A stretch of 27,014 nt of DNA from BS750m-G62 sp964577175 (GCA_964577175.1 CAZNYC010000048.1:1-27014), one strand, 5' to 3'. Positions 8,021 to 16,113 are shown, counted from the stretch's first letter. Notes: a model not told the origin generated them from the letters alone. Translations and numbers: made by a program.

Positions 8021-9595
8021 TTACAGGCCGAAAAAGTCCGGCTTACCGTCATTTCGCCCGCCGGACGGCGGCGGCACGGGCCGGCGCCCCGACGGCGGGC
8101 TCGACTCCTGCAGATACGACGGCGGCGGGCCGAGGTTCGGACCCCAGCCCCACCCGAAGGCGCTCACGTAAACCGACGGCTGGTTGGCCAGGTCCACCGA
8201 CGCGCGGGCCAGGCCGATCAGGACGATCCAGTCGCCCACGCCGGGGCTACGGGCCGCGCCCTGCGGCGCACCGAGGGCCCGGTCCAGGGCCGACGTCTCC
8301 ACCGCCAGCCGCACGCCCGACCGGTAGACCCGGAGGAACGTGTAGTCCCGGCCGGCGTGCTTCACGGTCTCCAGCCGCTGGGCATACGCCATCAGGCCGC
8401 GCGGGAACGGGCCCCTGCCCTTACCGAGGTCCTCGGAGACCTGCTGCGTCAGCCGGCGGCGGTACGGGTCGCCGACGCGGCGGAGGGCGTCGAGCAGACC
8501 GGTCGTGTTCTCGACGACGGCTTCCATGACGTTGGTGCTGGTGGCGGGGTCGGCGGCCAGGCGGGTGGCGCCTTCGGCGGCGCGGGCGTAGAACTCGTAC
8601 AGGCCGTCCTCGCACACGATGCCGTCGCCGCCGCACGTGTCGCACCGCTTGGGGACCTCGCGGATGATCGGCCGGACCATCCCCCCGATCCGCCGTTTGC
8701 CGACCACCTTCTTCACGGTCACCTTGCCGTCGCCGCCGCAGGTGTCGCACCGGCTCCGCAACTTGACGGCCCGGACGGCCCGGGCGAACTGCTGGGGCGT
8801 CATGGGTTCACCGGGCAGCGTCGCAACGAGGGCGGGCCAGACGGGGGCCGGCAACTCCGAGAGGGGCCTCAGTTTTGCTTCGGCGCCCAGCAGGGCGCGG
8901 CGGAGGGCGGAGGCGGGTACGGCCAGCAGACCGTCCACGCCCTCCAGGTGCATCACGGTCGCCACCACGCCGCCGTCCGCGTCGACGACGGGCGCCGCGG
9001 CGCCCATGCCCTTGGCGGGAGCAAAGAGACGGCCGAAAGTCATCTCCGGCGCCGGCGCTTTCACGCCGCACGCCTCGGCCAGATCGGTCGCGGGGACCGC
9101 CTCGGCGAGACGGCCGGTGGCCAAATCGACATCCGCCGCGTGGCGCCACCCCACGACGACGATCGGCAGCCCCTCGTCGGCGGCCCCGGCCTCCGTCGAG
9201 AGCGACAACCCGCCGAGGGCCTTCTTCGCCTCGGGCAACGCGACGGCCACGAGACCGGTGGCACGGTCGGCCATGCCGAACCGGTCCGACTCCAGCGGCT
9301 CGCCTTCCTTGAACCGGATGGTCACCTTCTCCACGCCCGGCCGGGCCAGCGCCGAGAGGTCCGTGATGACGAACTTCCCGGCCCCAAGGAGGAACCCGGT
9401 GGCGTAGGCCTCCGGCACGCCCAAGGCCCCTTCGGCCTGGACCAGGCAGACGCGGGGCGTCGTGCGCTGGTGGATTTCCAGCGGATCCGGAAGCGCGGGC
9501 GCCGCCTCGGCGCACAGCCCCTCTGCCGGCGCCCCGGTCACGAGGGCGCCGACCGCGACCGTCAGCAGAATCGCACAGGGGGACTTCACAAGCAT
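8021..9595 (-). CDS. Trypsin-like pseudoprotease with two DnaJ-type zinc motifs
   Basis: The product is 524 residues with a signal peptide (about 1-29). Residues 45-235 read as a trypsin/HtrA fold: TGFLLGAGKFVITDLSAL, a DRATGLVAVAL stretch and GMGAAAPVVDADGGVVATV align with the three catalytic blocks. In each block the catalytic residue is absent: Ser81 where His is expected, Gly114 for Asp, and Ala for the GNSGGP serine. Residues 283-290 and 318-325 are both CDTCGGDG, the DnaJ CxxCxGxG zinc motif, 35 residues apart. A C-terminal domain of about 180 residues and a Pro/Gly-rich tail follow. The fold assignment rests on my alignment by eye. A binding or scaffold role outside the cytoplasm is inferred. 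The ATG at 9595 has only a weak AGGC site; a GTG two codons later is possible. Confidence 0.85.
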   Translation of the reverse strand: MLVKSPCAILLTVAVGALVTGAPAEGLCAEAAPALPDPLEIHQRTTPRVCLVQAEGALGVPEAYATGFLLGAGKFVITDLSALARPGVEKVTIRFKEGEPLESDRFGMADRATGLVAVALPEAKKALGGLSLSTEAGAADEGLPIVVVGWRHAADVDLATGRLAEAVPATDLAEACGVKAPAPEMTFGRLFAPAKGMGAAAPVVDADGGVVATVMHLEGVDGLLAVPASALRRALLGAEAKLRPLSELPAPVWPALVATLPGEPMTPQQFARAVRAVKLRSRCDTCGGDGKVTVKKVVGKRRIGGMVRPIIREVPKRCDTCGGDGIVCEDGLYEFYARAAEGATRLAADPATSTNVMEAVVENTTGLLDALRRVGDPYRRRLTQQVSEDLGKGRGPFPRGLMAYAQRLETVKHAGRDYTFLRVYRSGVRLAVETSALDRALGAPQGAARSPGVGDWIVLIGLARASVDLANQPSVYVSAFGWGWGPNLGPPPSYLQESSPPSGRRPVPPPSGGRNDGKPDFFGL

Positions 9596-9747
9596 CGCCT
9601 GCCTGCCATGGTTCCTGCGTCCGACTTCTTGTACGACGGGGTCGGCGGAACGTCCGGGCGATACGGACGCCCGGCAGCCGTTCCTATTGTCGCCAAAACG
9701 GCCCGCCGATGTCCAGTTCTGTTCGGCGGCAGCCGAGATGCCATGCC

Positions 9748-9875
9748 GCGCGGTGGGCCTCCGTCCCCACCGCGCTCGAAAGGGCCCCCTATGGGGCTGC
9801 GCGGCGTGTGCAAAGGGCCGACGCGCGCGAGTTCGCGTTGTCGTGTTAGCCCGGCGGTCCGCCCAGACCGCCGGG
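9748..9875. repeat. Double-hairpin repeat, copy with one decayed arm, plus adjoining hairpin
   Basis: GCGCGGTGGG (9748-9757) and CCCACCGCGC (9766-9775) form a perfect 10-bp stem with loop CCTCCGTC. The second hairpin of the family (about 9800-9828) is decayed, keeping only GCGCG/CGCGC. GCGTTGTCGTGTTAGCC follows, and then a further perfect 10-bp hairpin CCCGGCGGTC/GACCGCCGGG (9850-9859/9866-9875). The whole lies in the 397-nt divergent gap between the pseudoprotease gene and the amidase gene, which otherwise holds only the amidase promoter. Confidence 0.65.
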
Positions 9876-9917
9876 CGGTATCTCTCATAACCGCCCGCCG
9901 CGGGGCCGTTTCGATGC

Positions 9918-9946
9918 TGGACGGGTCACCTGGGCACTCGTATAAT
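9918..9946 (+). promoter_or_regulatory. Putative sigma-70-type promoter of the amidase gene
   Basis: A perfect -10 box TATAAT lies at 9941-9946, with TGGACG at 9918-9923 (4 of 6 matches to TTGACA) and a 17-nt spacer. Transcription would begin near 9953. That excludes the upstream ATG at 9945, which overlaps the -10 box, and supports the ATG at 9993. Confidence 0.6.
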
Positions 9947-9992
9947 GCGTGTACTTCCGCCCGACGACCTCTGCGGCGTCCAGGAACGAATC

Positions 9993-10709
9993 ATGACGCA
10001 GCGTCCCGACGGTGCACGCTCCGCGCCGACATCGAGCGTCAACTGGAAACGGATGGTCCGGGTGTGGGGCCTCCTGGCGGCGAGCATGACGGTGGGGGCC
10101 CTGGCGTGCTGGTCGGCGATGCGTGCAGCCGTGCCGGAGGGCCCCCCGCCGCTGCCCCCCGTGGCCGGCCTGCCGGAGAAAGGGCAACTGGCCGACCTCG
10201 TCTGGCCCGCCGAGATGACCGAGCCGCGACCCTGGGACTACATCGTCCTCCACCACTCCGCCACGGCGAAGGCCACGGTCGAGGCCATCCGCAGGTACCA
10301 CGTCGGTATCGGGTTCGAGGGCGTCGGGTACCACTTCGTCATCAACAACGGACGAGCGGACGGCACGGCCGACGGCGAGGTCACGCCGACCCAGCGGTGG
10401 CTGGAGCAGCGGAGGGGCGCCCACGCCCGCATCGCGGACCATCCGGAGTACAACAGCGCGGGCATCGGCATCTGCCTGGTCGGCAACTTCGAGAAGGAGC
10501 CGCCGACCGCCAAACAGATGGTCGCGCTGGAGCGGCTCGTTCTGGTCCTCGCCCGGCGGTACGACATCCCCCTGCATTCGATCGTCGGCCACGGAGAACT
10601 CAAGAACACGAAATGTCCCGGACGCCTCTTCCCGATGGAATCGTTCCTGATGGACCTGCGCCAGGCGATCCTTCGCCGGCACCTCGAGGGCCGCAATGCC
10701 GTCCCCTGA
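9993..10709 (+). CDS. Membrane-anchored N-acetylmuramoyl-L-alanine amidase (Amidase_2/PGRP fold)
   Basis: The enzyme is predicted to cut the bond between N-acetylmuramic acid and the stem peptide of peptidoglycan. The 238-residue product has one membrane segment (about 21-45), placing the catalytic domain (about 80-235) outside the cytoplasmic membrane. Zinc ligands are expected at His87 in VLHHSAT, His200 in VGHGELKNT and Cys208 in KCPG; Tyr113 lies in the GVGYHFVI motif. All hallmark blocks are intact. The ATG at 9993 has AGGA 7 nt upstream. The 3' end overlaps the next gene by 14 nt, so the two are translationally linked. Recycling versus wall remodelling cannot be told apart from sequence. 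Confidence 0.93.
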   Translation: MTQRPDGARSAPTSSVNWKRMVRVWGLLAASMTVGALACWSAMRAAVPEGPPPLPPVAGLPEKGQLADLVWPAEMTEPRPWDYIVLHHSATAKATVEAIRRYHVGIGFEGVGYHFVINNGRADGTADGEVTPTQRWLEQRRGAHARIADHPEYNSAGIGICLVGNFEKEPPTAKQMVALERLVLVLARRYDIPLHSIVGHGELKNTKCPGRLFPMESFLMDLRQAILRRHLEGRNAVP

Positions 10710-11628
10710 CCCGACCCACCGGAGCCCCGGCGTGACGCCGAACGACCAAGGCGACGTCCCCGCCGGCCCCGCCTCGCCGGCGATGGGCCAGGTCATCGAC
10801 CGCCTGGACCGGGCGGCCATCCTGGCACGCCGCGACCCCCTCCGCCGAGGCAACATCATCGATCTGCCCGAGAAGGACGACGTCGTCATCCTGGGCGACA
10901 TCCACGGCGACGCCGAGAACTTCCACCGCGTCATTGAATGGGCGGGGCTGCACCTGCACAAGAAACGCTACCTGGTGCTCCAGGAGTTGATCCACGGCGG
11001 CCCGCGCGACACCCAGGGCGGCGACGTCAGTTTCCGCCTCCTGGAAGAGGCCGCCGCCCTCAAGTGCCGCTTCCCCTCCCAGGTCCAGTTGATCCTCTCG
11101 AACCACGACCTGTGCGAGGTGCTCGGCTCGGTCGTCAAGAAGGCGGGCGCGAACGTCAGCGCCCCGTTCTGGCGGGGCATCGAGGACGCGTACGGCCAGG
11201 ACTGGCCGGAGGTGCACGGGGCGTACCGGCGGTTCCTCTCCGCCCTGCCCCTGGGCGTCCGGACGCCGAGCGGCATCTTCGTCAGCCACTCCACGCCCCA
11301 GCGGAGTGCCCTCCGGCGGTTCGATTACAGCATCTTCGACCGCGCCCTCTCCATGGACGATTACCTGCCGGGCGGCAGCGTGTACGAACTCGTCTGGGGC
11401 CGCAACCACGACCAGGCCGCCGCCGACGAGTTCGCCCGCCACGTGGGGGCCGAGATCCTCGTCACCGGCCACCAGACCTCGCTGCCGGGCGTGAAGACGC
11501 CGACGTCGCGGCACATCATCCTGACTTCCGACGGGCCGCTCGGACGGTTCCTGGCCCTCCGCCTGAACGTCCGGGCCCCCTACCACGTGGTGCTGCGGCA
11601 GGCGATGAAGATCCGGTCGCTGCGGTAG
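10696..11628 (+). CDS. Metallophosphoesterase (calcineurin-like)
   Basis: The 310-residue product has a disordered N-terminus (1-45) and then a calcineurin-type phosphoesterase. Metal-binding blocks are GDIHGD (67-72), QELIHGG (96-102, in place of the usual GDYVDRG), LSNHD (134-138, in place of GNHD/E), VSHS and VTGHQ. The departures from consensus in blocks two and three suggest a distinct subfamily; substrate is unknown. There is no signal peptide, so it is probably cytoplasmic. The ATG at 10696 has GAGGG 5 nt upstream, inside the end of the amidase gene, giving a 14-nt overlap. Whether its function is linked to the amidase is not clear from sequence. Confidence 0.88.
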   Translation: MPSPDPTHRSPGVTPNDQGDVPAGPASPAMGQVIDRLDRAAILARRDPLRRGNIIDLPEKDDVVILGDIHGDAENFHRVIEWAGLHLHKKRYLVLQELIHGGPRDTQGGDVSFRLLEEAAALKCRFPSQVQLILSNHDLCEVLGSVVKKAGANVSAPFWRGIEDAYGQDWPEVHGAYRRFLSALPLGVRTPSGIFVSHSTPQRSALRRFDYSIFDRALSMDDYLPGGSVYELVWGRNHDQAAADEFARHVGAEILVTGHQTSLPGVKTPTSRHIILTSDGPLGRFLALRLNVRAPYHVVLRQAMKIRSLR

Positions 11629-11638
11629 CCGGTGCCAC

Positions 11639-11686
11639 GGAGTGCTCGCCAATCCGTGCACTCCCGGCCGGGCAAGACCGGCCGGG
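11639..11686. repeat. Tandem GC hairpins (CCGGCCGGG family)
   Basis: GGAGTGC (11639-11645) pairs with GCACTCC (11658-11664). It is followed by CCCGGCCGG (11663-11671), loop GCAAGA and CCGGCCGGG (11678-11686). It starts 10 nt after the phosphoesterase stop codon. There is no T tract. The second hairpin and its following GCCACAC recur in inverse orientation at 26957-26985, so it is a dispersed repeat. Confidence 0.55.
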
Positions 11687-11778
11687 CCACACAAGAAATG
11701 CGATGCCGCACGGTGTACCTCCCGGTGCACGGCGCCGGACCCATCCGCACCCCGGCGAGAGAAGGACTGCCCACGCCC

Positions 11779-12234
11779 ATGATCGTTCACGAACGGGGGA
11801 CGGTGGAAACGGTGGGCGGCGCGGCGGCGCGGGTCCGCCTGGAGCCCGCCCGGGCCGAGGCGTGCGCCCACTGCCGGGCGTGCAAGCCCGCCGGCCAGGG
11901 CGTCTACCTCCTCAACGTCGACGCGGGCGACCTTCACCCCGGCGACCGCGTCACCGTGGCTGTCCCGGTGCCGAATCCCTGGTGGGCCATCGGGCTCGTT
12001 TTCGCCCTGCCGCTGGCGGCCATGGTGGTCGGGGCGATCGTCGGCGCCGAGTGGCGCGGCCTACGGGAGTGGCTCGGCCTGGACGCCGACGGCACGGCGC
12101 TGCTGGCGGCGCTGGTCCTGGCGGTCGTCGCGCTGGGCAGTGCCGCCGCGTGCGAGCGGCGGTTCCGGCGCCGCCACCGGCCCCGCGTCGTCCGGGTCCA
12201 CCCGGAGAAGGGGCGCGGCGGCGGTTTTGCTTGA
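11779..12234 (+). CDS. RseC/MucC-like membrane protein
   Basis: The product is 151 residues. The N-terminal part (1-66) is a small beta domain holding three cysteines, Cys29-x2-Cys32-x2-Cys35, as in the CxxC-rich loop of SoxR-reducing system protein RseC. Two membrane segments follow (about 68-90 and 104-125), then a basic tail. RseC proteins act with sigma-E control or Rnf-type electron transport in other bacteria; neither system is visible here, so the role is open. The ATG at 11779 is the best start, since residues upstream would lie in the hairpin repeat, but its ribosome site (AAGGA, 12 nt away) is weak. The next gene begins 252 nt downstream after a likely promoter. Confidence 0.78.
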   Translation: MIVHERGTVETVGGAAARVRLEPARAEACAHCRACKPAGQGVYLLNVDAGDLHPGDRVTVAVPVPNPWWAIGLVFALPLAAMVVGAIVGAEWRGLREWLGLDADGTALLAALVLAVVALGSAAACERRFRRRHRPRVVRVHPEKGRGGGFA

Positions 12235-12259
12235 CTTCCGGCCGGCCGGCTGGTACACA
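12231..12259 (+). promoter_or_regulatory. Candidate promoter of the V-type ATPase operon
   Basis: TTGACT (12231-12236) and TACACA (12254-12259) are separated by 17 nt. The -35 box overlaps the stop codon of the RseC-like gene. This leaves a long leader of about 220 nt before the E subunit start at 12487; I see no riboswitch or other structured element that I can name in it. Confidence 0.4.
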
Positions 12260-12486
12260 CCCCGGTTCACGGGGCGAACGCTGCAACGGGGGGCCGGGGA
12301 CGCAGCCTTTACAGACGGACACGGCGGTGCGGCCGGCCGCCCTCCAGAACGGACCCACCGGGCCGACACGCCGCCGCCAACCGGGGCGCCGCCTCCCGTC
12401 GGTGGCCGACGTGCCGACGGCCCCGTCCCCCAACGCTGCCCGCCTCGTCCGACAACGGATTCCGCCGTGCGCACAGGGAGAACCCT

Positions 12487-13125
12487 ATGGCCGATTCGAT
12501 TGAATCGTTCGTCAGCAAACTCCAGGACGAAGGCGTCGAGGCCGGCAAGAAAGAGGCCGAGAAGATCCGCGCCGAGGCCCGGGACGAGGCCGACCGCATC
12601 GTGACGGAGGCCCAGGAGAAGGCCGAGAAGATTTGCCAGGACGCCGAGCGCGACGCCGAAGACACCCGCCAGCGCGGCCGGACGGACCTCCAACTCGCCG
12701 CACGCGATACCGTGCTGCGGCTGCGCGAGACCCTCGAACGCGCCCTGGAGACGGTGCTGGTGCACGGCACGGAGACGTCGCTGGGCGACGTCGAGTTCCT
12801 CAAGGGCCTCATCCACGACGTGGTCATGCAGTACGCCCAGGCGGACCAGAAGGGCGAGACGAGCGTCAAGATCCGCGTCAGCGACGAGGCCAAGGACCAA
12901 CTGACCGAATGGTGCCGGCAGCAACTCGCCCCGCAGGCCCAGGAGGCCGGCGCCGCCGCCGACATCCAGGGGGCCCTGGCAGAGGCCGGGTTCGAGTACC
13001 AGGTCCGGGACGCCAACGTCGAGGTCACGCAGGCGTCGGTCGTCGAGACGCTGCAGGACCTCGTCAGCCCCCGGCTGCGGGACATGCTCGCCAAGGCCAC
13101 CGAGCCACCGACCTCGCACCGTTAG
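12487..13125 (+). CDS. ntpE: V-type ATP synthase/ATPase subunit E
   Basis: This 212-residue protein forms the peripheral stalk that holds the A3B3 head against rotation. Residues 1-80 are a long charged coiled coil rich in Ala, Glu, Lys and Arg (KKEAEKIRAEARDEADRI). Residues 85-205 form the globular C-terminal domain that binds the head. The length matches bacterial E subunits. The ATG at 12487 has AGGGAG 6 nt upstream. It is the first gene of the operon E-DUF2764-A-B-D-I-K. A peripheral stalk normally pairs E with G/H; no G/H gene is present here. Confidence 0.93.
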   Translation: MADSIESFVSKLQDEGVEAGKKEAEKIRAEARDEADRIVTEAQEKAEKICQDAERDAEDTRQRGRTDLQLAARDTVLRLRETLERALETVLVHGTETSLGDVEFLKGLIHDVVMQYAQADQKGETSVKIRVSDEAKDQLTEWCRQQLAPQAQEAGAAADIQGALAEAGFEYQVRDANVEVTQASVVETLQDLVSPRLRDMLAKATEPPTSHR

Positions 13126-13126
13126 C

Positions 13127-13144
13127 CGCCCTGCTTGCAGGGCG
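13127..13144. repeat. Hairpin between the E and DUF2764 genes
   Basis: CGCCCTGC, loop TT and GCAGGGCG form a perfect 8-bp stem starting just after the E subunit stop codon. The stop lies in GTTAGCC, a sequence that also precedes hairpins at 9846 and 17727. There is no T tract. A second weak stem (AGCCGA/TCGGCT) follows near 13159-13180. Confidence 0.5.
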
Positions 13145-13210
13145 CGTTCGCCACGCCGCGAGCCGAGTAAACTCGTCGGCTAACTGTGGCAACAGCGCAC
13201 GAAGGCGCCA

Positions 13211-13912
13211 ATGGCCGTCGGAAACTACTATCTCGTCACGGCCCTGCCGGCCCTGGGGGACCCCGGGGCGCCGCCGCCGATCGCGCCGGCGGACCTGGTG
13301 GACCACGTGCGCGGCGCCAGCGCCCGGCCGCTCGTGGAAACGATCTTCCTCAGCGACGACCTGCTCCAGCGCGACGCGTATCTGGCGGGGGAAACCGGGC
13401 AGACGGAACCGGCCGTCCTCTCGGCCGCCCAGGTCCAGGACGAGGAACCCCTGCCGCCTGCCCTGGCCGGCGAGGAGGCGGAGGAGGCCCCCGGCCGCAC
13501 GGGCCCCGCCGGCGACGCCCTCTGGGCCCGTTATTTCCGCCATGCGGCGGACGTGGCCCGGCGCCACCGAAGCCCGTTCCTCGAGGCATGGGTCGGCTAC
13601 GAGGTCGCCCTGCGGAACGCCCTGGCCCGCGCGCGGGCCAAGAGCCTGGACCTCGACCCGGAACCGTACGTGGTGGTGCCGGATTTGGCCGACCGCGACG
13701 CGGACGTCTCGCCGCTCGTCTCGGAGTGGACCGATGCGGCGAACCCGCTGGAAGGCCTCCGGGCGCTCGACCGCGCCCGGTGGCAGTGGCTCGACGACCA
13801 CGACGCGCACTTTACGTTCGCCGACGACGAACTCGCCGCTTACGCCGCCAAACTCATGCTCCTCGTGCGCTGGCACCGGCTGGAGCAGGCGGAGCGAAAG
13901 GAATCGGACTGA
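13211..13912 (+). CDS. DUF2764 protein of the V-type ATPase operon
   Basis: The 233-residue product begins NYYLVTALPAL, the N-terminal signature of DUF2764 proteins, which are found in V-ATPase operons of spirochaetes, chlamydiae and related phyla between E and A. The sequence is mainly helical with an acidic, Pro/Ala-rich middle (about 65-95), and ends with a helix rich in Leu and Trp. There are no membrane segments. Its fixed place in operons that lack a C/d gene makes it a candidate central-stalk or C/d-like subunit; that role is inferred and not shown by any motif. The ATG at 13211 has GAAGG 5 nt upstream. Confidence 0.85.
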   Translation: MAVGNYYLVTALPALGDPGAPPPIAPADLVDHVRGASARPLVETIFLSDDLLQRDAYLAGETGQTEPAVLSAAQVQDEEPLPPALAGEEAEEAPGRTGPAGDALWARYFRHAADVARRHRSPFLEAWVGYEVALRNALARARAKSLDLDPEPYVVVPDLADRDADVSPLVSEWTDAANPLEGLRALDRARWQWLDDHDAHFTFADDELAAYAAKLMLLVRWHRLEQAERKESD

Positions 13913-13975
13913 CCCACTGCCGCGCCCCGCATGCCGCGGGGCCCTGCACTGCACGCCTCCGGAAGGATGCACGCC

Positions 13976-15880
13976 GTGAACGGGAAAATCGTTGCCGTCT
14001 TCGGAAACATGATCGTCGCCGAGACGCCCGACGAGGTCGTCCAGAACGCCACCGGCTACTGCCTCCGCAGCGACGGGGCCCGCCTGCTGTCGGAGGTCAT
14101 CCGGGTGCGCGGCAAGGTGGCGGACCTCCAGGTGTTCGAGGAAACGCGCGGTCTGCGCGTCGGCGACGAGGTCGAGTTCCAGGAGCAGATGCTCTCGGTC
14201 ACCCTCGGCCCCGGCCTGCTCGGGAACGTCTACGACGGTCTCCAGAACCCCCTGTACAATCTTGCCGAGGAGACCGGCTTCTTCCTCACCGCCGGCGTCT
14301 ACCTCGACGGCCTGCCGGGCGACACGAAGTGGACATTCACGCCCAAGGTCAGCGAGGGCGACTCCGTCCGCGCCGCCGACACCCTCGGCACCGTCCCCGA
14401 GGGCATCTTCGACCACCAGGTCATGACGCCCTTCGACCTGCCAAACGCCTGGACCGTCGCCGACATCGCCGGCGAGGGCGAGTACGCCGTCAATGACCGG
14501 ATCGCCGTCCTGAAAGACGGCGACGGCAACGAGCGGCCCGTGACGATGGCGCAGGACTGGCCCGTCAAACGGGCCCTGAACGTCTCGAAGCGGCGCCTCA
14601 TGCCCACCGAACCGCTCGTCACCCGCGTCCGCATCATCGACACGATGTTCCCGATCGTGCGCGGCGGGACGTACTGCATCCCCGGCCCGTTCGGGGCCGG
14701 CAAGACGGTGCTCCAGCACATCACGGCCAAGCACGCCGAGATCGACATCGTGATCGTGGCGGCGTGCGGCGAACGGGCCGGCGAGGTCGTCGAACTGCTC
14801 CGGACGTTCCCCGAACTGGACGACCCGCGCACCGGCCGCTCGCTCATGGAACGGACCATCATCATCTGCAACACGAGCGCGATGCCGGTCTCGGCCCGCG
14901 AGGCGTCGGTCTACACCGCCGTCACGATGGCCGAGTACTACCGCCAGATGGGCCTGAACGTCCTCATGCTGGCCGACTCCACCAGCCGATGGGCGCAGGC
15001 GCTGCGGGAGATTTCCGGCCGCCTCGAGGAAATCCCCGGCGAGGAAGCCTACCCCGCGTACCTCGAGAGCCGCATCGCCGGCTTCTACGAGCGGGCCGGC
15101 GCCATCGAACTCCGCGACGGGCGGGTCGGCTCGGTGACGATCGGCGGCAGCGTGAGCCCGGCCGGCGGCAACTTCGAGGAACCTGTGACCCAGGGCACCC
15201 TGAAGGTCGTCGGGGCGTTCGAGGGGCTCTCGAAAGACCGCGCCGACGCCCGCCGGTACCCCGCCGTCGACCCCCTCGAATCCTGGAGCCGTTACAGCGG
15301 CTTCATCGCCCCGGAGAAGGTCCAGCGGATGCGGAACCTGCTTCGGCGCGGCAACGAGGTCCGGCAGATGATGACCGTCGTCGGCGAGGAAGGCATCACG
15401 GTGGACGAGTACACCGAGATGCAGAAGGCCGACTTCTTCGACAACGTCTACCTCCAGCAGAACGCGTTCGACGAGGTCGATGCCGCCACCCGCCGCGAGC
15501 GGCAGCAGTTCGTCTTCGACAAGATCCTCGAGGTCGTCAACCGCGCGTACGACTTCCGGGACAACGACCATGCCCGCAACACCTTCGTCGAGGTCCAGGA
15601 CCTGTTCCGGAACCTGAACTACGCCCCGGCCGACATCGTTCGCCTGCGCGAGCGCATGGCCGAAACCCCGCAGGGCGAGGAGGGCGAAAAGGCCGAAGGC
15701 GAGGCCCCCGAACAGGCCGAGGAGCGCGACCGTATCGAAACCGAAGACCGCGACCCCGAGGAGTTCTGGCGCATCCTCGAAAGAATAGACCGGTTCATCG
15801 AAACGGCGGGCGGAACGGCCGGGCAACGCGAGAGCACCGAGGCGAAGGCCGAAACGGCGGGGGCAGAGAATGAAAAATGA
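13976..15880 (+). CDS. ntpA: V-type ATP synthase/ATPase catalytic subunit A
   Basis: This subunit binds and hydrolyses (or makes) ATP in the A3B3 head. The product is 634 residues. The N-terminal barrel and the extra A-subunit domain (about 95-190) precede the nucleotide-binding domain. Walker A is GPFGAGKT (237-244); ACGERAGEVVELL and LMLADSTSRWAQALREISGR are intact. The last 68 residues (567-634) form an acidic, Glu/Ala-rich extension with an amphipathic helix, beyond the usual family end. I chose the GTG at 13976 because GGAAGG lies 9 nt upstream; an ATG at 13967 directly abuts that site. The next gene is 269 nt away, an unusually wide gap for A and B, filled by repeats. Confidence 0.96.
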   Translation: MNGKIVAVFGNMIVAETPDEVVQNATGYCLRSDGARLLSEVIRVRGKVADLQVFEETRGLRVGDEVEFQEQMLSVTLGPGLLGNVYDGLQNPLYNLAEETGFFLTAGVYLDGLPGDTKWTFTPKVSEGDSVRAADTLGTVPEGIFDHQVMTPFDLPNAWTVADIAGEGEYAVNDRIAVLKDGDGNERPVTMAQDWPVKRALNVSKRRLMPTEPLVTRVRIIDTMFPIVRGGTYCIPGPFGAGKTVLQHITAKHAEIDIVIVAACGERAGEVVELLRTFPELDDPRTGRSLMERTIIICNTSAMPVSAREASVYTAVTMAEYYRQMGLNVLMLADSTSRWAQALREISGRLEEIPGEEAYPAYLESRIAGFYERAGAIELRDGRVGSVTIGGSVSPAGGNFEEPVTQGTLKVVGAFEGLSKDRADARRYPAVDPLESWSRYSGFIAPEKVQRMRNLLRRGNEVRQMMTVVGEEGITVDEYTEMQKADFFDNVYLQQNAFDEVDAATRRERQQFVFDKILEVVNRAYDFRDNDHARNTFVEVQDLFRNLNYAPADIVRLRERMAETPQGEEGEKAEGEAPEQAEERDRIETEDRDPEEFWRILERIDRFIETAGGTAGQRESTEAKAETAGAENEK

Positions 15881-15903
15881 TACATGTCCTCGTCGCACCA
15901 GGC

Positions 15904-16023
15904 TGTCATTCTGAGGCTCCGCTTACGGAGCCGAAGAATCTCGCCGTGCAAAAGGCATCAAGGCGAGATTCTTCGTCGCGGCCCGCCTTCGGCGGGTAAA
16001 CATCGCCGCTCCTCAGAATGACA
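15904..16023. repeat. Palindromic MITE-like element (TGTCATTCTGAGG family), copy 2
   Basis: The ends are perfect 13-bp inverted repeats: TGTCATTCTGAGG (15904-15916) and its complement (16011-16023). Nested inside are GGCTCCG-CTTA-CGGAGCC (15915-15932), a perfect 10-bp stem GAATCTCGCC/GGCGAGATTC (15936-15945/15962-15971), and CCCGCC-TTC-GGCGGG (15982-15996). The element is a 120-bp copy of the one at 450-582. It lies between the A and B genes and would be transcribed within the operon. Confidence 0.85.
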
Positions 16024-16037
16024 ACTCCGGGCATTAC

Positions 16038-16113
16038 GTTTACCGCGATCGGTAAACCGCTGCGCCAATTGGCGCAGCCACATTTGGCATTTAGCATTTA
16101 ACATTTAACATTC
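16038..16113. repeat. Two palindromes and a heptamer array upstream of ntpB
   Basis: GTTTACCG-CGAT-CGGTAAAC (16038-16057) is a perfect 8-bp stem. Next comes the perfect 20-bp palindrome GCTGCGCCAATTGGCGCAGC (16059-16078). The array 16081-16113 then reads CATTTGG, CATTTAG, CATTTAA, CATTTAA, CATTC: 7-base units changing only in the last two bases. The array ends 37 nt before the ntpB start. Confidence 0.75.

Noticed and set aside
7805..10735. Plus-strand open frame of about 976 codons
   Set aside because: It runs through the cyclo-ligase and pseudoprotease genes in antisense and through the amidase in another frame, and crosses the repeat region. The genes it shadows are recognisable families.
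13064..15898. Minus-strand open frame of about 944 codons
   Set aside because: Antisense shadow of the DUF2764 and ntpA genes.
16081..16113. Possible CRISPR array
   Set aside because: The unit is 7 bases with no spacers and there are no cas genes in the window; it is a short tandem array.
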